Of a stretch of 64,000 nucleotides of DNA, positions 22,337 to 35,988 are shown piece by piece; the stretch's first letter is position 1, and every line of letters starts with the position of its first letter. The notes under the pieces are model-generated. The model had not been told where the DNA came from. It saw only the letters and a program-made list of their open reading frames with translations, and ran no database searches. The DNA is from Penicillus capitatus (Eukaryota; Chlorophyta): the NCBI GenBank assembly GCA_965649825.1, contig OZ287694.1:620001-684000 (forward strand), written 5' to 3'. The translations under genes and the position numbers were made by a program.

Positions 22337-23977
22337 ATTTTGGAACATTAAAACGATCAGAGAATGAAAACACAGTTGCGAAACATTTCTATTGCGACTC
22401 GAATGTTATCGATTAAATTCGCTCCAAGCGCATATTTGTTTAGCACTCTTTGGACAAACAGAGCCGGTTCAGTAAAAATGACAACATCCGAACAGTTCGT
22501 AGCAATCGCCGGCAGATGTGCACGGTATCGACCAGCGAACGAACACACGCACCAACCTTACTTCATGCATACGGTCGCGGTTTCGGTCTACTCAGATAGA
22601 CATAGCCAGCCACTCGTCGAGTAAAGAATTGAAAGAGTATCTAAGACTCGCGCTATGAGTCTGGTTGGTCTATTGTTTGGTCAACGTAACGCTTTCCGAA
22701 GGTCGATCACAGTGGAAGTATATGTCTCCTCTCGTATCATCTAATCAGGCCTTCGGCTGTTTAGAATACAATTTACGACAGTATGCGCAGACAGCAGATC
22801 ACAAAGAGGACTGGAACTGCAGCAGAATGGAGTGTGTCGAAAGCTTCGGCTTTCCGAAACCACCTAGCGTATTTGCCAACAGATATGGCACCGAAATAGT
22901 TTCTCAGTCAGGGTATTGAAGCAGCAGAGTGCGAGTTGTACACCAAAGAAGCTCCTTGACGCCGCAGAACGGACGAGTGTCAAATAGAATGATTGCGCTG
23001 CAGACTCGACGGTGACTTTCATGACTGACTCCTAACAGCAACCGGAAGGGCCTGCGATTTGAGAAGGGCTGTTGTCTTCGCCTAAGCCATCTAGTCATGA
23101 ATGCCATCCGATAAGTGCGGTAGAGCACACAAGTCGTCTTTCAGTTCCATCACTCTGTTCTCCACTCCGTCCATCTCACAAACAATTCCGTGAAAAACAT
23201 CGTGTGGCTTGCCCATTCTCACTACCCTGAGATGATTGCATCGAGAATGCATGATCCGTGGACATCTGTCGGGTTCTTCTCGATGTCACAGCATGAAGAG
23301 TGGGGGAGGTGGTGAGGTAGGTGTCCCGCACGCAGTTCCGGTCTGTTAAAGAAGAAAGCCTTCTAGGCAAACATTCACTTCTTCTTTCAACCTACGCTTC
23401 CGCTCCGCAAGCACAGTGTTCGCGACGTTGATGACGGCAGGGGAAGTCCGATGGTGTCGTCTTGTCGAATTCGTCGACGAAAACTGACTAACGCTTCCAA
23501 GACGAAGATCGGGAAACGGCAAGAAAGGGGAGACCTTAAGAATGGAGCTAGCACGACGAGATTCTGTCGACGACGGTTTCGGAGTGTTGTTGTGTTCATG
23601 CCGACAATGACGTTGCTTGACTTTTCTGGCAAATGCCAAACGTCTGCATACAAAACCGTTTCGCATACGAATGCATAGAACCTTCGACCGACGAAGTCGT
23701 CTGCACGCAATTTTGTCGTCGGCAACGCCGTTGAGGCTAATCTCGTTCGATTATCGCGAGGAGAGGCGAGAGGCGCGGCGTTTTCGTCACGTCACATACT
23801 TAAAAGTGTCACAGAGAAAGCGTATGGCTCACCCTATAAGGTGCATAATGCAGGTCATTCTCTTCGGCAAGGAAAAGGAGGAAAAGTCCCGTCACAGCTT
23901 AGAATATTGAGCCCGGTTTGCGAGCTCAGCTTGCAAAAAGAAAAGACTATCTATCTTGCTAATGGATGTCGATCAGC
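22337..23977. other. No gene recognised
   Basis: Several short frames exist on both strands (for example plus 22665-22919, minus 23346-23725), but none has a recognisable motif, start and splice chain together. The region separates the acidic gene from the convergent surface gene that ends at 23978. Confidence 0.4.
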
Positions 23978-26900
23978 TTATGCCTCGGCCGCCGATTGCT
24001 CGGCGATCTCGGAGTATTCGGATGTCGGACATATCTTGCCAATCTGATGTTTGACTTCGTAGCTGATCCAGTGTGCGAGAACGCGGAAACTGCCAGCATC
24101 AGATGCGACGAGCTCGTCGCGCTCTCTCAGCTTATACTTCAGGTACTCAGCTGCGAACTTGAGAATGTAGAAAACAAAAACGAAAAATGCAATGACATTC
24201 AGCAAAGCGCATGCGACTGTGAGCAGCTCGCGAGTAAAGTTTTCTGGATAGCTCTCGTCTTTGAGCATGACAGCTGCCAACGTTGTCGCCACTGACACAA
24301 AAAGAGACGCCAGTTCCATTCCATTGAGGTCTTTAAAGTCATCGCGGTATGGCATCACCAGAGTGTGAGCCAGGATGGCAAGCATGATGATGTACGCGAC
24401 GCCGGTGATCGGCAATCCGCTGTCGAACAGGTGAGCGCAGAACACAAGAAAGGCGATGGCGGCCTTCCTTGCAACGATGGCGACTTCCCAGTATCGACGA
24501 TGATCCATTCGGTAAGAGCGGTAGAGGAATCCCGTTGTCTGGTACGCCCATGCGTCCTTGTGGACGAGGTGCTGCGGTGCATTTTTAAGGACGACGACGA
24601 AGAGTGTGAAGAGTCCGCCGTACATTGGACACACAAACGCAACGACCACTCCGTAGAGGAGCGTACTGTGGTCTCCTTCGTAGCACTTCATGCTTGTGTC
24701 GACGGCCCAGTACATGTGCGTCGCGTTGACCTCTGCGATTTCTGCCGAGTCGTGCACGTCGACGCAGAGGAAGACGCTCAGTGCGGTCTTCAGTACCGGC
24801 ACGAGGGTCACATACCAGATGACCATCACCGAAAGCAAGCATCTCTTCGACAGGTAGCGGTGAAGCCCATCGTTTCCGGATCTCGCCGATCTCGCCGTCC
24901 AGAACACGATCCAACAGAGAAGCACGACGCAGGGAACAACGCACACGCTGACGACGAGTGCCATTGCCGTCGGCTGCAAGGACAGGTGTTTTGAGGTCAG
25001 ACACACGACGGAGCGTCGAATGCCATCCGTCGCCAGACCTCCGAACATTTCTGACAGCAGCACAACAGTCGACAAGCGGAAACTTACGAGATTCTGGTCT
25101 CACCTGCCGCTGCCGCCATAACGATTACAGGAATCGCATACCCCACGTCAAGGGAAGCCAGAAGAACAGTCGTTTGGACGTAGCTCAGAGTGATCTAAAA
25201 ACGACGTTTTTCAGTAGAAGGTAAACGGATCGAGTTTCCACCTTAAACATTTCGACGGCCTTCCACTTGGCCAAAGTCTCCTCGGAAGCAGGCACTCCAG
25301 CGGTTTGGACCTAAAGCGTACTCATTCGGCGGATGCTCTGATGATGTGATTCTAGACTCACTTCCCTCCCGAGTCCCGGCGATCCAATGACTTCTGCCGA
25401 CGTAGACGGTGCACTCTGCTCATGAGTCTGCGCAGTGTCTCCGCGAAGAACGCTGACCGTTCCGTGGATCGTGATGCCCGTCATAGCCAGAAGAATGATC
25501 GCCGACGTCAGAATGTAGGCCACGTTGTAGAGCCCCTTCAAACACTTTTTGCATTTCGAGGACAAACCAGCCCCGAAGTCTTCTTTGCAGGATCCACAGA
25601 GTGGGCCCGTGTGACCCTTGTGAAGAAACAGACAGATGATTCAACGATCTAAAGAGTCAAGAATACATCTTACCTCGGCGCACTGAGCTTGCGTGTAATT
25701 CTCAATCCATTCTTCTTTGAAATTACAGCTCGAGACGTCTTCAACCATGGTCTTCAACTTTTCGGAGCGGCCTTGAGACTCGCAGGCGGAAGCCGGCAGG
25801 CATCTGTGAAGGTGATCTGAGCACGGCATTTGCTGCCAGTAGCCGTCGTCTGGAGTGATCACTCGAGACTCGCAGTTGCCATTCTCCGGACAGGGCTTAC
25901 AATCTTCCGCAGAGAGGAGGAAGTTGTACGTCGTGCTGCTGCAGGTCTCACAGAATCCAGCATTCGACACAAACTCGCCGACAGAGCAGTTGTGGACTCT
26001 CACGGTAATCCCGATGCTCTTGATCGCTTTTTCGCCAAACTCGACAATGAGGTCGTAGACTCCAGGCGGTACAAAGCCTTTGATGGATCGAAAAGTGCAA
26101 GCTCCTCTCTCCATCGGGACAACGATCGACACAAGCAAAAACTGACCGACCGGTGATGACATTCTGGCATCGACTGGGCGGTAGTTTGTCGCGGGACTTT
26201 GCTTCAGTTCGTCCAACAGCTCGACTGTTGCGGTTGGCAGATCTGTGCCAATATGATATCCTTCTATCACACAGTTCTCTCCACCACTCACACAGACGGC
26301 CTTGTTCGTGTCGTCCAACGTCATCTCTGCCGTTGCGGCATACGTCCCAACGTTAGGACCATAAACGCCACCGTGATTGCCTTTCCACGATGGGCAAATG
26401 TCCTTGTCCGATTTTAGTTGGCTCAAGGCTTTCCACTCTTTCTCCTCGTAGAAACGCAAACCGACATCTGACGAAGTGCTGACGCAACTCAAACGGATTG
26501 CTTCTAGGTAGCCAGCGAAGACGGCCCCTCCGGCGACGCTGGCTTCGTTACCCGACAATTGGGTATCCGTCAAGGCCATAACGGGGCAGTGGATGCTCCT
26601 TGCCAAACATTTCGTGTGCCTTTCACTCGAGACGAAGAAAAGACCGCCTACAGATAAGCAGTAACAAGGTTTTTTGCTCTCTCGGAGCGAGCACTCACCT
26701 CCCAGATCAGCCGTATTTTCTTCAACGTGGTTTCTTACAAGCTGCAATGGCAGAGTCTGATCGGAATGGGCATCGAAGAAAACTGCACCGCCGTTGCCAT
26801 GCTTCGCCGAGTTGTTCCGAAACGTGCAGTCGGTGCACAAGAAGGTCGACGCCGCGGATCCCATAACGCCGCCGCCGTTTTCGCCAGCTTCGCAGTGAAG

Positions 26901-29900
26901 AATAGAGAGGTTACGTGCAACGAGATGAGATTTCTTCAATCGGATGAATCCACCGTTTTCGGATCTTCCTTGTTCAACTGTGGATTTATTTATGAGAATC
27001 GAGGAGCCTTTGAATGCTGCGGCAAAACCACCATAGCTTCTCGCAACGCTAAGGGCGAATTGCGATTGTGAGATGCTCAGAGTGGAATTCCATGCCCAAA
27101 CGAAGCCCCCAGTTTTGGAACTGCAGTTGACGGCGCTGGCGTGCTCCATTTTTGCCGTGGAGTTTGTCGTGTACATGAATCCTCCAAACGTCGCGCTATT
27201 GTCGGCCGCCTTCGTATGTTTTAGTATGAAATTCGATTCTACGGCGCGCACGAAACCACCCCGTTTTGCGCTGTTGTTGGCCGCTTTCGTCTCGTCCAGC
27301 TTCACCGTCGAGCTCTGCGTCAGCACAAATCCTCCACTATCTTGTGCACTGTTGGAAGTCGCGATGGTGTGCTCGAGCGTCACGTTCGATTCTTCAACTT
27401 CCATGAAACCGCCAAACTTCGCGTTGTTGCTTGCTGCTTTTGTCTCTTGCAGCAATACTGTCGAGCTCCATGCATTCATGAACCCGCCCCACCCTTGTGC
27501 ACTGTTGGCGATTGCGTTCGTGTGCTCGAGCGTCACGTTCGATTGTGCTACGACCATGAACCCGCCACCTTCTTGTGCACTATTTGCAATGGCTTTAGTG
27601 CGGGTGAGTGTCACATTCGATTCATGTGTACCCATAAATCCTCCTGCTCTCGCTCTGTTGCCGACTGCGATCGTCTCTTGCAGCAATATAGTCGAGCTCC
27701 ACGCCATCATGAACCCGCCGAGCTCAGCGGTGTTGTTGGCCGCTCTAGTGCCGTTTAGCTTCACAGTCGAGTTCCACATCGATACGAACCCGCCATTCTC
27801 TTGTGCACTGTTGGCAGTCGCGTTGGTGCTCTCAAGCGACACGTTCGATTTTTCAACTTGCATGAACCCGCCCCGCTTCGCGTTGTTGTTTGCCGCTTTA
27901 GTGCCGTCCAGCTTCACAGTCGAGTTCTTTATCGATATAAACCCGCCGTACTCTTGTGCACTGTTGCCGACTGCGTTGGTGCTCTCAAGCGACACGTTCG
28001 ATTCTCCAACATGCATGAACCCGCCGTACTGCAGAGCAGTGTTGAAAGTCGCGTTGGTGTGCTTGAGCGTCGCGTTCGACTCTCCAACTTGCATGAAGCC
28101 GCCCTGCTTCGCGTTGTTGTTGGCCGCTTTGGTGAGCGCGAGTGTCACAGTCGAGTTCTTCATCGATATGAACCCGCCGTACTCTTGTGCACTGTTGCCG
28201 ACTGCGTTGGTGCGATCAAGTTTCACATTCGAACCATAAGCACGCATAAACCCGCCGTACTCTTGTGCACTGTTGCCAACTGCGTTGGTGTCCCTGAGCG
28301 ACACGTTCGATTCTTCTACTTTAATGAACCCGCCCCGCTTCGCGTTGTTGTTGGCCGCTCTAGTGCCGTCCAGCTTCACAGTCGAGCTCCCTATTGATAT
28401 GAACCCGCCGTACTTTTGCGCACTGTTGGCTGTCGCGTTGGTGTCTTCCAACTCTATGGTCGAGTCCAGCGTCAACATGAACCCGCCATGCTTTTCCGCA
28501 ATGTTTGCGGTCGCGTTGGTGTGCTTGAGCATCGCGTTCGATTCTTCAACTTGCATGAAGCCGCCCTGCTTCGCGTTGTTGCCGGCCGCTTTCGTGCTGT
28601 CCATCTTCACAGTCAATCTCCACCCATAGATAAACCCGCCTAACTCCCGAGCAGTGTTGAAAGTCGCGTTGGTGTGCTTGAGCGTCGCGTTCGACTCTCC
28701 AACTTGCATGAAGCCGCCCTGCTTCGCGTTGTTGCCGGCCGCTTCGGTACCGTTTAGCTTCACAGTCGAGTTCCACATCGATACGAACCCGCCGTACTCT
28801 TGTGCACTGTTGGCTGTCGCGTTGGTGTCTTCCAACTCTATGGTCGAGTCAAACGTCAACATGAATCCACCACTCTGGGTCGCAATGTTTGCGGTCGCAT
28901 TGGTGTGCTTGAGCGTCGCGTTCGATTCTTCAACTTGCATGAAGCCGCCCCGCTTCGCGCTGTTGTTGGCCGCTTTGGTGAGCGCGAGTGTCACAGTCGA
29001 GTTCTTCATCGATATGAACCCGCCGTACTCTTTTGCACTGTTGCCGACTGCGTTGGTGCGATCAAGTTTCACATTCGAATCATAAGCACGCATAAACCCG
29101 CCGTACTCTTGTGCACTGTTGCCAACTGCGTTGGTGCTCTCAAGCGACACGTTCGATTCTTCAACTTTCATAAACCCGCCACGCTCTTGTGCACTGTTGG
29201 CAGTCGCGTTGGTGTCTTTCAACTCTACCGTCGAGTAAAACGTCAACATGAATCCACCACTCTGGGTCGCAATGTTTGCGGTCGCATTGGTGTGCTTGAG
29301 CGTCGCGTTCGATTCTTCAACTTGCATGAAGCCGCCCCGCTTCGCGTTGTTGTTGGCCGCTTTCGTGCTATCCATCTTCACAGTCAATCTCCACCCATAG
29401 ATGAATCCGCCTAACTCCCGAGCAGTGTTGAAAGTCGCGTTGGTGTGCTTGAGCGTCGCGTTCGATTCTTCAACGGCTATGAAACCACCCCATCTCGCGT
29501 TGTTGCCGGCAGCTTCGGTGCCGTCCAGCTTCACAGTCGAGTTCCACCCATAAATGAACCCGCCTAACTCCTGAGCAGTGTTGAAAGTCGCGTTGGTGTG
29601 CTTGAGCGTCGCGTTCGATTCTTCAACTTGCATGAAGCCGCCCTGCTTCGCGCTGTTGCCGACTGCGTTGGTGCGATCAAGCATCGCATTTGAACCATAA
29701 GCACACACAAACCCGCCATGCTCTTGTGCACTGTTTGCAGTGGCATTCGTGTCTTCCAACTCTACGACTGAGTTCAGCGTCAACATGAACCCGCAATGCT
29801 TTTCCGCAATGTTTGCGGTCGCGTTGGTGTGCTGGAGCGCCGCGTTCGATTCTCCAACGGCTATGAAACCACCCCAACTCGCGTTGTTGCCGGCAGCTTC

Positions 29901-31648
29901 GGTGCCGTCCAGCTTCACAGTCGAGCTCCACGCCATCATGAACCCGCCGAACTCGGCGGTGTTGTTGGCCGCTTTAGTGCCGTTTAGCTTCACAGTCGAG
30001 TTCTTCATCGATATGAACCCGCCGTACTCTTTTGCACTATTGCCGACCGCATTCGTGTCGTCTAGCTTCACCGTCGAGTTGAACACCATCATGAATCCTC
30101 CGTTTTCTTGTGCGCTATTGGCATTCGAGATTGTGTGCATGAACTTTGCTTCTGAGTCTTCTACGTAGACGCATGTTCCATTATCAAAGCCGACATTTTC
30201 GTTGAAAATGGACCCGGAGACGGAGATTTTCGATTCTTTGGCGAAAATTGCGACTCCTCCGAAGCCTTCATTTGCAACGAAGGCGCATTCTTCCATTTGA
30301 ACAGACGACTTGACCAAATGAAAGCAGTGGTTCTTTGTGGCTTCGACGATCCGTGTACCCAGAAAATTCCGTTCGAACGACGCATTCGACACTGTGAGAG
30401 AGCCATCTTGAATTTTGACGCCGCCGATCTCGTTTTTTCGAACCGTGAATCCTTGGATCGTGGTGTTGGATGAAGCAGCACCAAAGAGCAAGGAGGATTG
30501 CTGCCCCTTGGTCTTGGCCATTTTGTTTTCGAAAGCGGTGCAGTTTTCCAACCGGTTCTTCTTTCCGAGATGGACCCCGCAAGATTTGCCAGAACAGACG
30601 TTCTCCGTGATCTCCACTCCCACCATTTCAAGTTCGAAACACGACGAGGAGGGCATTCGAAGTCCGGAAGCCGCAATCAGCTCGTTCTTTCGGAAGACGA
30701 CTCGGTGCAGAGCTATGAGGCCGTAGGTGTCTTGGGAATGGCATGCTTCGACGTCAACAACCGCTTGGGATCCATCCGTGCCGTCGAATGCACACTCTTC
30801 AATGACGAGATCGACGAAAGTGACATTCATGGACCTACAAGCGAAACGAGAATGACCATCATTCTCACTCGACGCGGTCTTACTGGACGAGAAAGAGGCC
30901 AGAGTTCTTGTGGGGACATGTGAATGTTGTCTTTGTTTTTGGGCTGGGATTGACGCCGTCGTTAGAGTCGGCGTCTTCGACTTGGGTCATAAGGGTCAGT
31001 TGCCAGGGAATGGTGACTCGCGACGGTGGGCGCACGACACCTGTCGCGTTAAACGACAGAACATCGCCTTCTTTGGTGCAGTTGACAATCTTTTGGAGAT
31101 CGTTGTCGATTTCCTTAAGCACGGTGCCGTCGACAAGCCATGTTTTGCTGTCGGCTGCCATGTATCTTTCTGTAGCATCATGCGTCAACGCACATTCAAA
31201 ACCTAACACGTCGGAACACCCTCAGAAATCGGCATTCGGCACATTGAATGGAAAAAGCCGAACCTGTAATGATTCCATGACCAGACGCGTTGACCTGAGA
31301 AGGGGCGCGGGCCTCGTTTACCATCTAGAGACAAAAAACAAGATGTTCAATGCCTTTACTGCCGAATGGCGGCAGGCGAATCCGAACATTACCTTTCGAA
31401 CGAGGTCGACAGAGAAAGCTGTGGGTGTTTTAGAAAGCCTGAGTGGCGGTTCGTCGTCCGTTTTGCCTAAAACAGCAAACAGCACTGCTGACGAGTCGCA
31501 GCGAAGTTAGCGTTAGAAAACCGTCTTTGGCAGAAGCGGCATCTGGAGGACGCGGGTGCGCGCTTTGAACTGCGCGTGACAGTCCGACTCCGTGCGCGAA
31601 CGCGCAGCAGAGTAGACAGAGCTTGAGGCAAGACAGAATTCTTCGCAT
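23978..31648 (-). CDS. Giant surface beta-helix (Pmp-like) multi-TM protein
   Basis: Signal peptide at 31648 (MRRILSCLKLCLLCCAFAHG), two or more short 5' exons between about 31600 and 31260, then exons 31202-30884, 30834-25674, 25616-25362, 25312-25242, 25194-25104 and 25050-23978, all joining in frame. The 5.2 kb exon encodes about 42 repeats of roughly 24 residues, consensus NSAQxxGGF(M/I)xxxxS plus xVxLxxTxA, rich in Asn-X-Thr/Ser sequons, so the ectodomain is probably heavily glycosylated. A Cys-rich module (CKPCPENGNC, CSDHLHRCLPASACE, GPLCGSCKEDFG) and about nine membrane segments follow (FLYRSYRMDHRRYWEVAIV motif). DNA copies of the repeats are nearly identical, pointing to recent expansion or gene conversion. 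It has one intron (25313-25361) that the 12.4 kb paralogue lacks. It is probably a cell-surface adhesin or sensor; the ligand is unknown. Confidence 0.88.
27050..30110 (-). repeat. 72-bp-type coding tandem array (GGF repeats)
   Basis: Inside the large exon, a unit of about 72 bp recurs some 40 times, with words such as cttgtgcactgttg, gaacccgcc and tcgcgttggtg in plus-strand reading. Longer blocks of several units also recur (for example around 28090-28300 and 28930-29110), indicating higher-order duplication. Confidence 0.88.
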
Positions 31649-32274
31649 CGTGAGGACGAGAGCGTCTGAACGAAACGTTGCCGAATGCGTCGTTTCGTTC
31701 GACGCGAATCATTAACGGCGGATTGATGCGACGAACGAAAAGACAGATGCATCAATCTGTCTTCACAGAACGATGCGCTCTGTCTCGTCGGACGTTAACG
31801 TCACCGAGGTCGAGACATCGTTTTATCTGGCGCTGTCCACGAAGCATCGACTGCCATGACATTGCACGATCTGACCGATACGGCTGCAGATATCCAGTGT
31901 TCGAGATTTAAACATAAATCGTCATCAACTGCATGTAGCCGAGACACAGTGGGGCAGTGATGCACTCGATTCACGGCTGCTGCAAACGACAGACGATTTA
32001 TTTCTGACGAGGGCCACGCGGAAGTGTGAGCTTCAGTGAGAATCCTTCAATCAGTCTTCCATGTCGTCTGTCATCTGCACACGTCTTTTGATAGAAATCA
32101 AGAGTGCCTTCCTGTCACACTGGAGCAACATGGATTCCAGATCCACTTGTGGAAGGCAAAGCTCACCGGGACAGGAAGATACAAATGTCGCGTGTCTAGT
32201 CTTCCTGGCAGAGCGAGCCACTGAGTCGGCAGTAAACGTCTGATTGCGTCCGTCACATCGTCAGTCTGGACATC

Positions 32275-35200
32275 ATGTCGAGTGTTCCAGACGGTATGTG
32301 TGTCAAAGTCTTCCTTCTTCTGTCATTCATTTCGGATGCCACCAGGATTCTCTGCCCTTTTTGATTCTTTGTCCCAGTCAGGTCAGCTGGGTGCGATACT
32401 GATGCAGTTCCGTCTTTACGACGAAGTCAGATACACATGTCGATTCTTGGCCGTGCATCTGAGCTGGATGCGCCCTCAGCGTCGACAGGTCGACTTTGGT
32501 TAACGACTGCTCCTAACACAACACAGCAGTCACATCCAAAACTCGACCTAAGAGTACGTACCTACCTTCCGATTCGGTCTACGTCTGCAGCACGATGGTA
32601 TTTGCATCGCTTCTGCCGTGCGACGACTCTCGACGTTTTTGTGGCTGAAGGAAGAATCAATCTCCGGCGGTGATACTAAGGTAACAGGTGTCTTGTCTGT
32701 TATCAGAAGGGCTGTCTGTTCGATCTTCCTGGGTGCTTTCAACGCCCTGCAGTTGGTTTCGAACTTCTCGCCCGCCCGACTGTCTACTGATAAGTCCGAA
32801 CCGTTCTTCGAAACATGTTCTTGGAGCAAGCAGTCTCTTCTTTCCCGATTGCATTAGAGTCAGAGACAGCCCTTCGTTTCCCAGAGTCACACTCTATTCT
32901 GTCGTTCACACTTTGCCGACAATGGAGAGAAATTGGCAATGAAACCTGTTGCAGTCACGGGCTGGAGCTCAAACAGCAAGTGCATCCATCCATCCATCCA
33001 TCCATCCATCCTACGCATGTGACACAGGACACAACTTCGACGCTTCGTCATGTCCGTGGCATGAATACCGAAAACGTATGGATGGTGTATGGCATCTTTC
33101 GCGAGACAGGAAACGACTCGATCGGAGAGATAGACTGCGCAACGATAACGTTGCAGTCCAGCGGGCGAACGTGTTGGATGCCGTAGACGGCAGGCAGCCA
33201 CGCACGCGTACAGTCACTGATGACGTGGTAGTACGACCACTCCGGCTGTCGCTGCCCCGTCACATCTGTTGGTTGAATTTGCTTCGTTCACTGGCACGGC
33301 CATCGCTGAGAGGGATATCTCAAATTCAAATCAAAACCTAGACAGAGATACCCCTTCAGTTAGAGAGCATTAGTAGGATATAGAAATGCAAGAATACCTT
33401 GAGTTTGCAGAGGTTATGGAATCGTCGGAGATTGGCACCCTCAAAGATGCACGCCAGTGAGCTCTGTTCGCCTCCTACCTGCGAAAATCCGGCATGCCAT
33501 CCGTCTCAGGCCCCGCAGGTACATTCCTCCTTGAAGAATAGCAGCTACACGACACAAGAGCATAGCTTCAGAACTGCGGGCGTGTTGCTACATCTGTCGT
33601 ACATTCTGACATAGATGACTCCATTCATGCAGCTCTGTCAACGCAGTCGACAGATTTAATAAAGTCAATTCTCCAAATCATCTCGAACGCAGCAACTGAA
33701 GTTTCACATGAATGCGCAGTCACAAGGTTCCATCATTGGAGATCGCTAAATTGAAAACAGTTAATGTACGACAAGGTCGACAGCGACAGGCCAACACCTG
33801 TTTGCCATAGATGTCTGACGGCATTGCGGGAGGACCCCTTACGATCCGTTTTAGAACGCAGATGCGTGCTCACGACACTCCTGTCGGGCCGCGTACGGAT
33901 GCCGATAATGACGACGCCAGCAGGTGATACAATGACGATCCTCAGTCCATCGTCTGCCGGTATCTTCGTCAGAATCCGAATACCCGAACTCGCAGACTCT
34001 TCGTTCGACAACAAAGCTCGGTTCATCCTCAGTGGACACATCCAAAGGGATAAGACAATGCGAACGGGGTCGAGAACGACATGTGCTGAACAGAGGATAC
34101 GAACGGCACTTGGACACTCGTCGTTTCAGTCGCTGTCGCGTTTCGTACCGGATGGGACACTCTCACTGCAAGCGAGGAAGTATTAGAAACGCCCAACAGC
34201 ATCACAGTCAACATGGATCATCTTGGCATTCATAGTATAACATGGATTGTCACTTCTATGGAGTGAGAGGCCGGAAACATCCGAACCGTCTTCCTAGGCG
34301 CATTTCGACTTAAAGACCTGTCTATCTACGGATGTCTACATGGAACCTTTCGATTTGCTTAATACGCATGCGGTTTACGGCAAGGCTGCTGTATCGTACT
34401 ATAAAGCCATCGATATTGTAAAGGGTATGGCAAATGCCAGGCCATGCATGCCCTACTCTTATGGGTTTCGCAGCAAATGGTACGTGCGTGACCACGAAGC
34501 CGGCCTACGATAAGCGAGGTTCTGTGTCGATCACTGTTTCGTGCTCTATAGTGTCGACTGCGCCGTTCTCCGTTCGATAAGAAGAGCAGACGTGAAACCT
34601 AGAAGACACGTCGGCGGTGTACGGGAAGAAATGGTAACGCCGAACACGATTCCGTCTCTGCCCACTAGGCTGCTTTTCTTTCAGGGATCTTGGTCGCGTC
34701 GCGCTGGGCAGGCGACAGAATCTACTGGCTATGACAACGGTGTTTGCCGTTCATGATCCCTCCTCGGGTTTGCTGCAAGGCGACGCTCTCCTTCCACAAC
34801 TGGAGATGAAAATGAAGACGCCACAGAACGCATCCTGTCACATCATCGCCAACGGAAGGAAGATGACATGCAAGGTTGAGCGAAGAGAAACGTATCTACA
34901 GAGGACGTCAGTGGAAACACAGGAACCTGTCCGCAATGCGTCCTCCTCTCGTCAGAGCCGACACATTCGACGTAGGCGGGCACGGCATAAACACACATCT
35001 CTGGTAAAGATACTACACGTACTGCCTTGCAGCTCGTCCTCACTTCGATCAAGAGAATGCGGATTCAAAGATCAAGACAATGACAAATGGCAAGCAAGGG
35101 CCTGGGAGTTTTCTACAGAGCAAGATGGACAGCATTTGTTGGGTGTCAGGAGAGGTTTCTTCGCCAAAACACCAACCAATGACTGATCGTTTTTTCCAGG

Positions 35201-35988
35201 GTGCGTCTTTCGGCTGCAGCCGCTTCCATGAATGGTTTACTGTACGTTAGAGTGGAGTTCGATCCATCATCTGTCAGAGGACGTGTTCAGATTCTAGATG
35301 GCCACGGTGTTCTCACGGAAGAACTGGATTCTGCGACCGAGCATGGTTGGATCACTTTTCTCTCACACTTTCCGCCTGCGACGGGAGGCATTTTTGCAAC
35401 AAACGTGCTGCGGCCAGAAAGGAAGCGCGTTTATCATCTTTACCCCTTGCTCGTCAGAGGATCGACAGAGCAAGATGGAGATGTGCATCGGTTTCGAGTT
35501 CTTCTCTCAGCGCTATCAAGTGAGAGTGATACGAGGTTCGGGGGAGAAACTTGTGGTATGTGCATTTTTACGCTATCATTATCGACGGAGCGTGTTTCAC
35601 ACGTGCGGCGCGTTTTTTCTCTCATGGCCTCTTTCGTGTCGGTAAGTCTCTTTGTCAGCGCCGTTGCTACTGTATCGTTCATTATTAAAACGTCACTGTC
35701 GCCGCTTGTGTACCATTGATTCGGCATTCTTCTCGTTGTCTAGCAGTAGATGGCGTGAAAAGACAGCTGCGCTTACCACGGATGCGTGATCTGGCGTCTA
35801 GGAGAATCCCTGTCGGTCTTTGCAGAAATGCGGTATTGAAGGCTTTTCTCGTTGAAGGGAATGCGAGGATGACCGGATTCGAATCTGAGTTTACTTTCGC
35901 CGACTGCAACAGGGAAATCCGCCTTTCCAAGCTCTCTATGCGTCAGCCTGAATCTGAGATCCGTGTCATTTCGTTTCAGACATTCTAA
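32275..35988 (+). CDS. Candidate secreted-protein gene, structure unresolved
   Basis: ATG at 32275 starts a hydrophobic N terminus (VKVFLLLSFISDATR). Scattered downstream plus-strand segments look like extracellular beta-sandwich protein: around 33950 (IFVRIRIPELADSSFDNKAR), 34100-34260 (NGTWTLVVSVAVAF), 34735-34880 (VFAVHDPSSGLLQGDALLPQ), 35200-35440 (LLYVRVEFDPSSVRGR), 35460-35560, and a last exon ending in TAA at 35986-35988. I could not connect them with consistent phases, so these may be one gene or two. No domain is named with confidence. Confidence 0.3.
32983..33011. repeat. (CATC)n microsatellite
   Basis: About seven uninterrupted copies of catc. In one frame it encodes His-Pro-Ser-Ile, but there is no sign that it is translated. 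Confidence 0.9.

Noticed and set aside
27073-29414. Plus-strand frames of 140-390 codons opposite the GGF repeats
   Set aside because: They are periodic antisense readings of the 72-bp repeat; the minus-strand frame is uninterrupted for 5.2 kb and matches the family.
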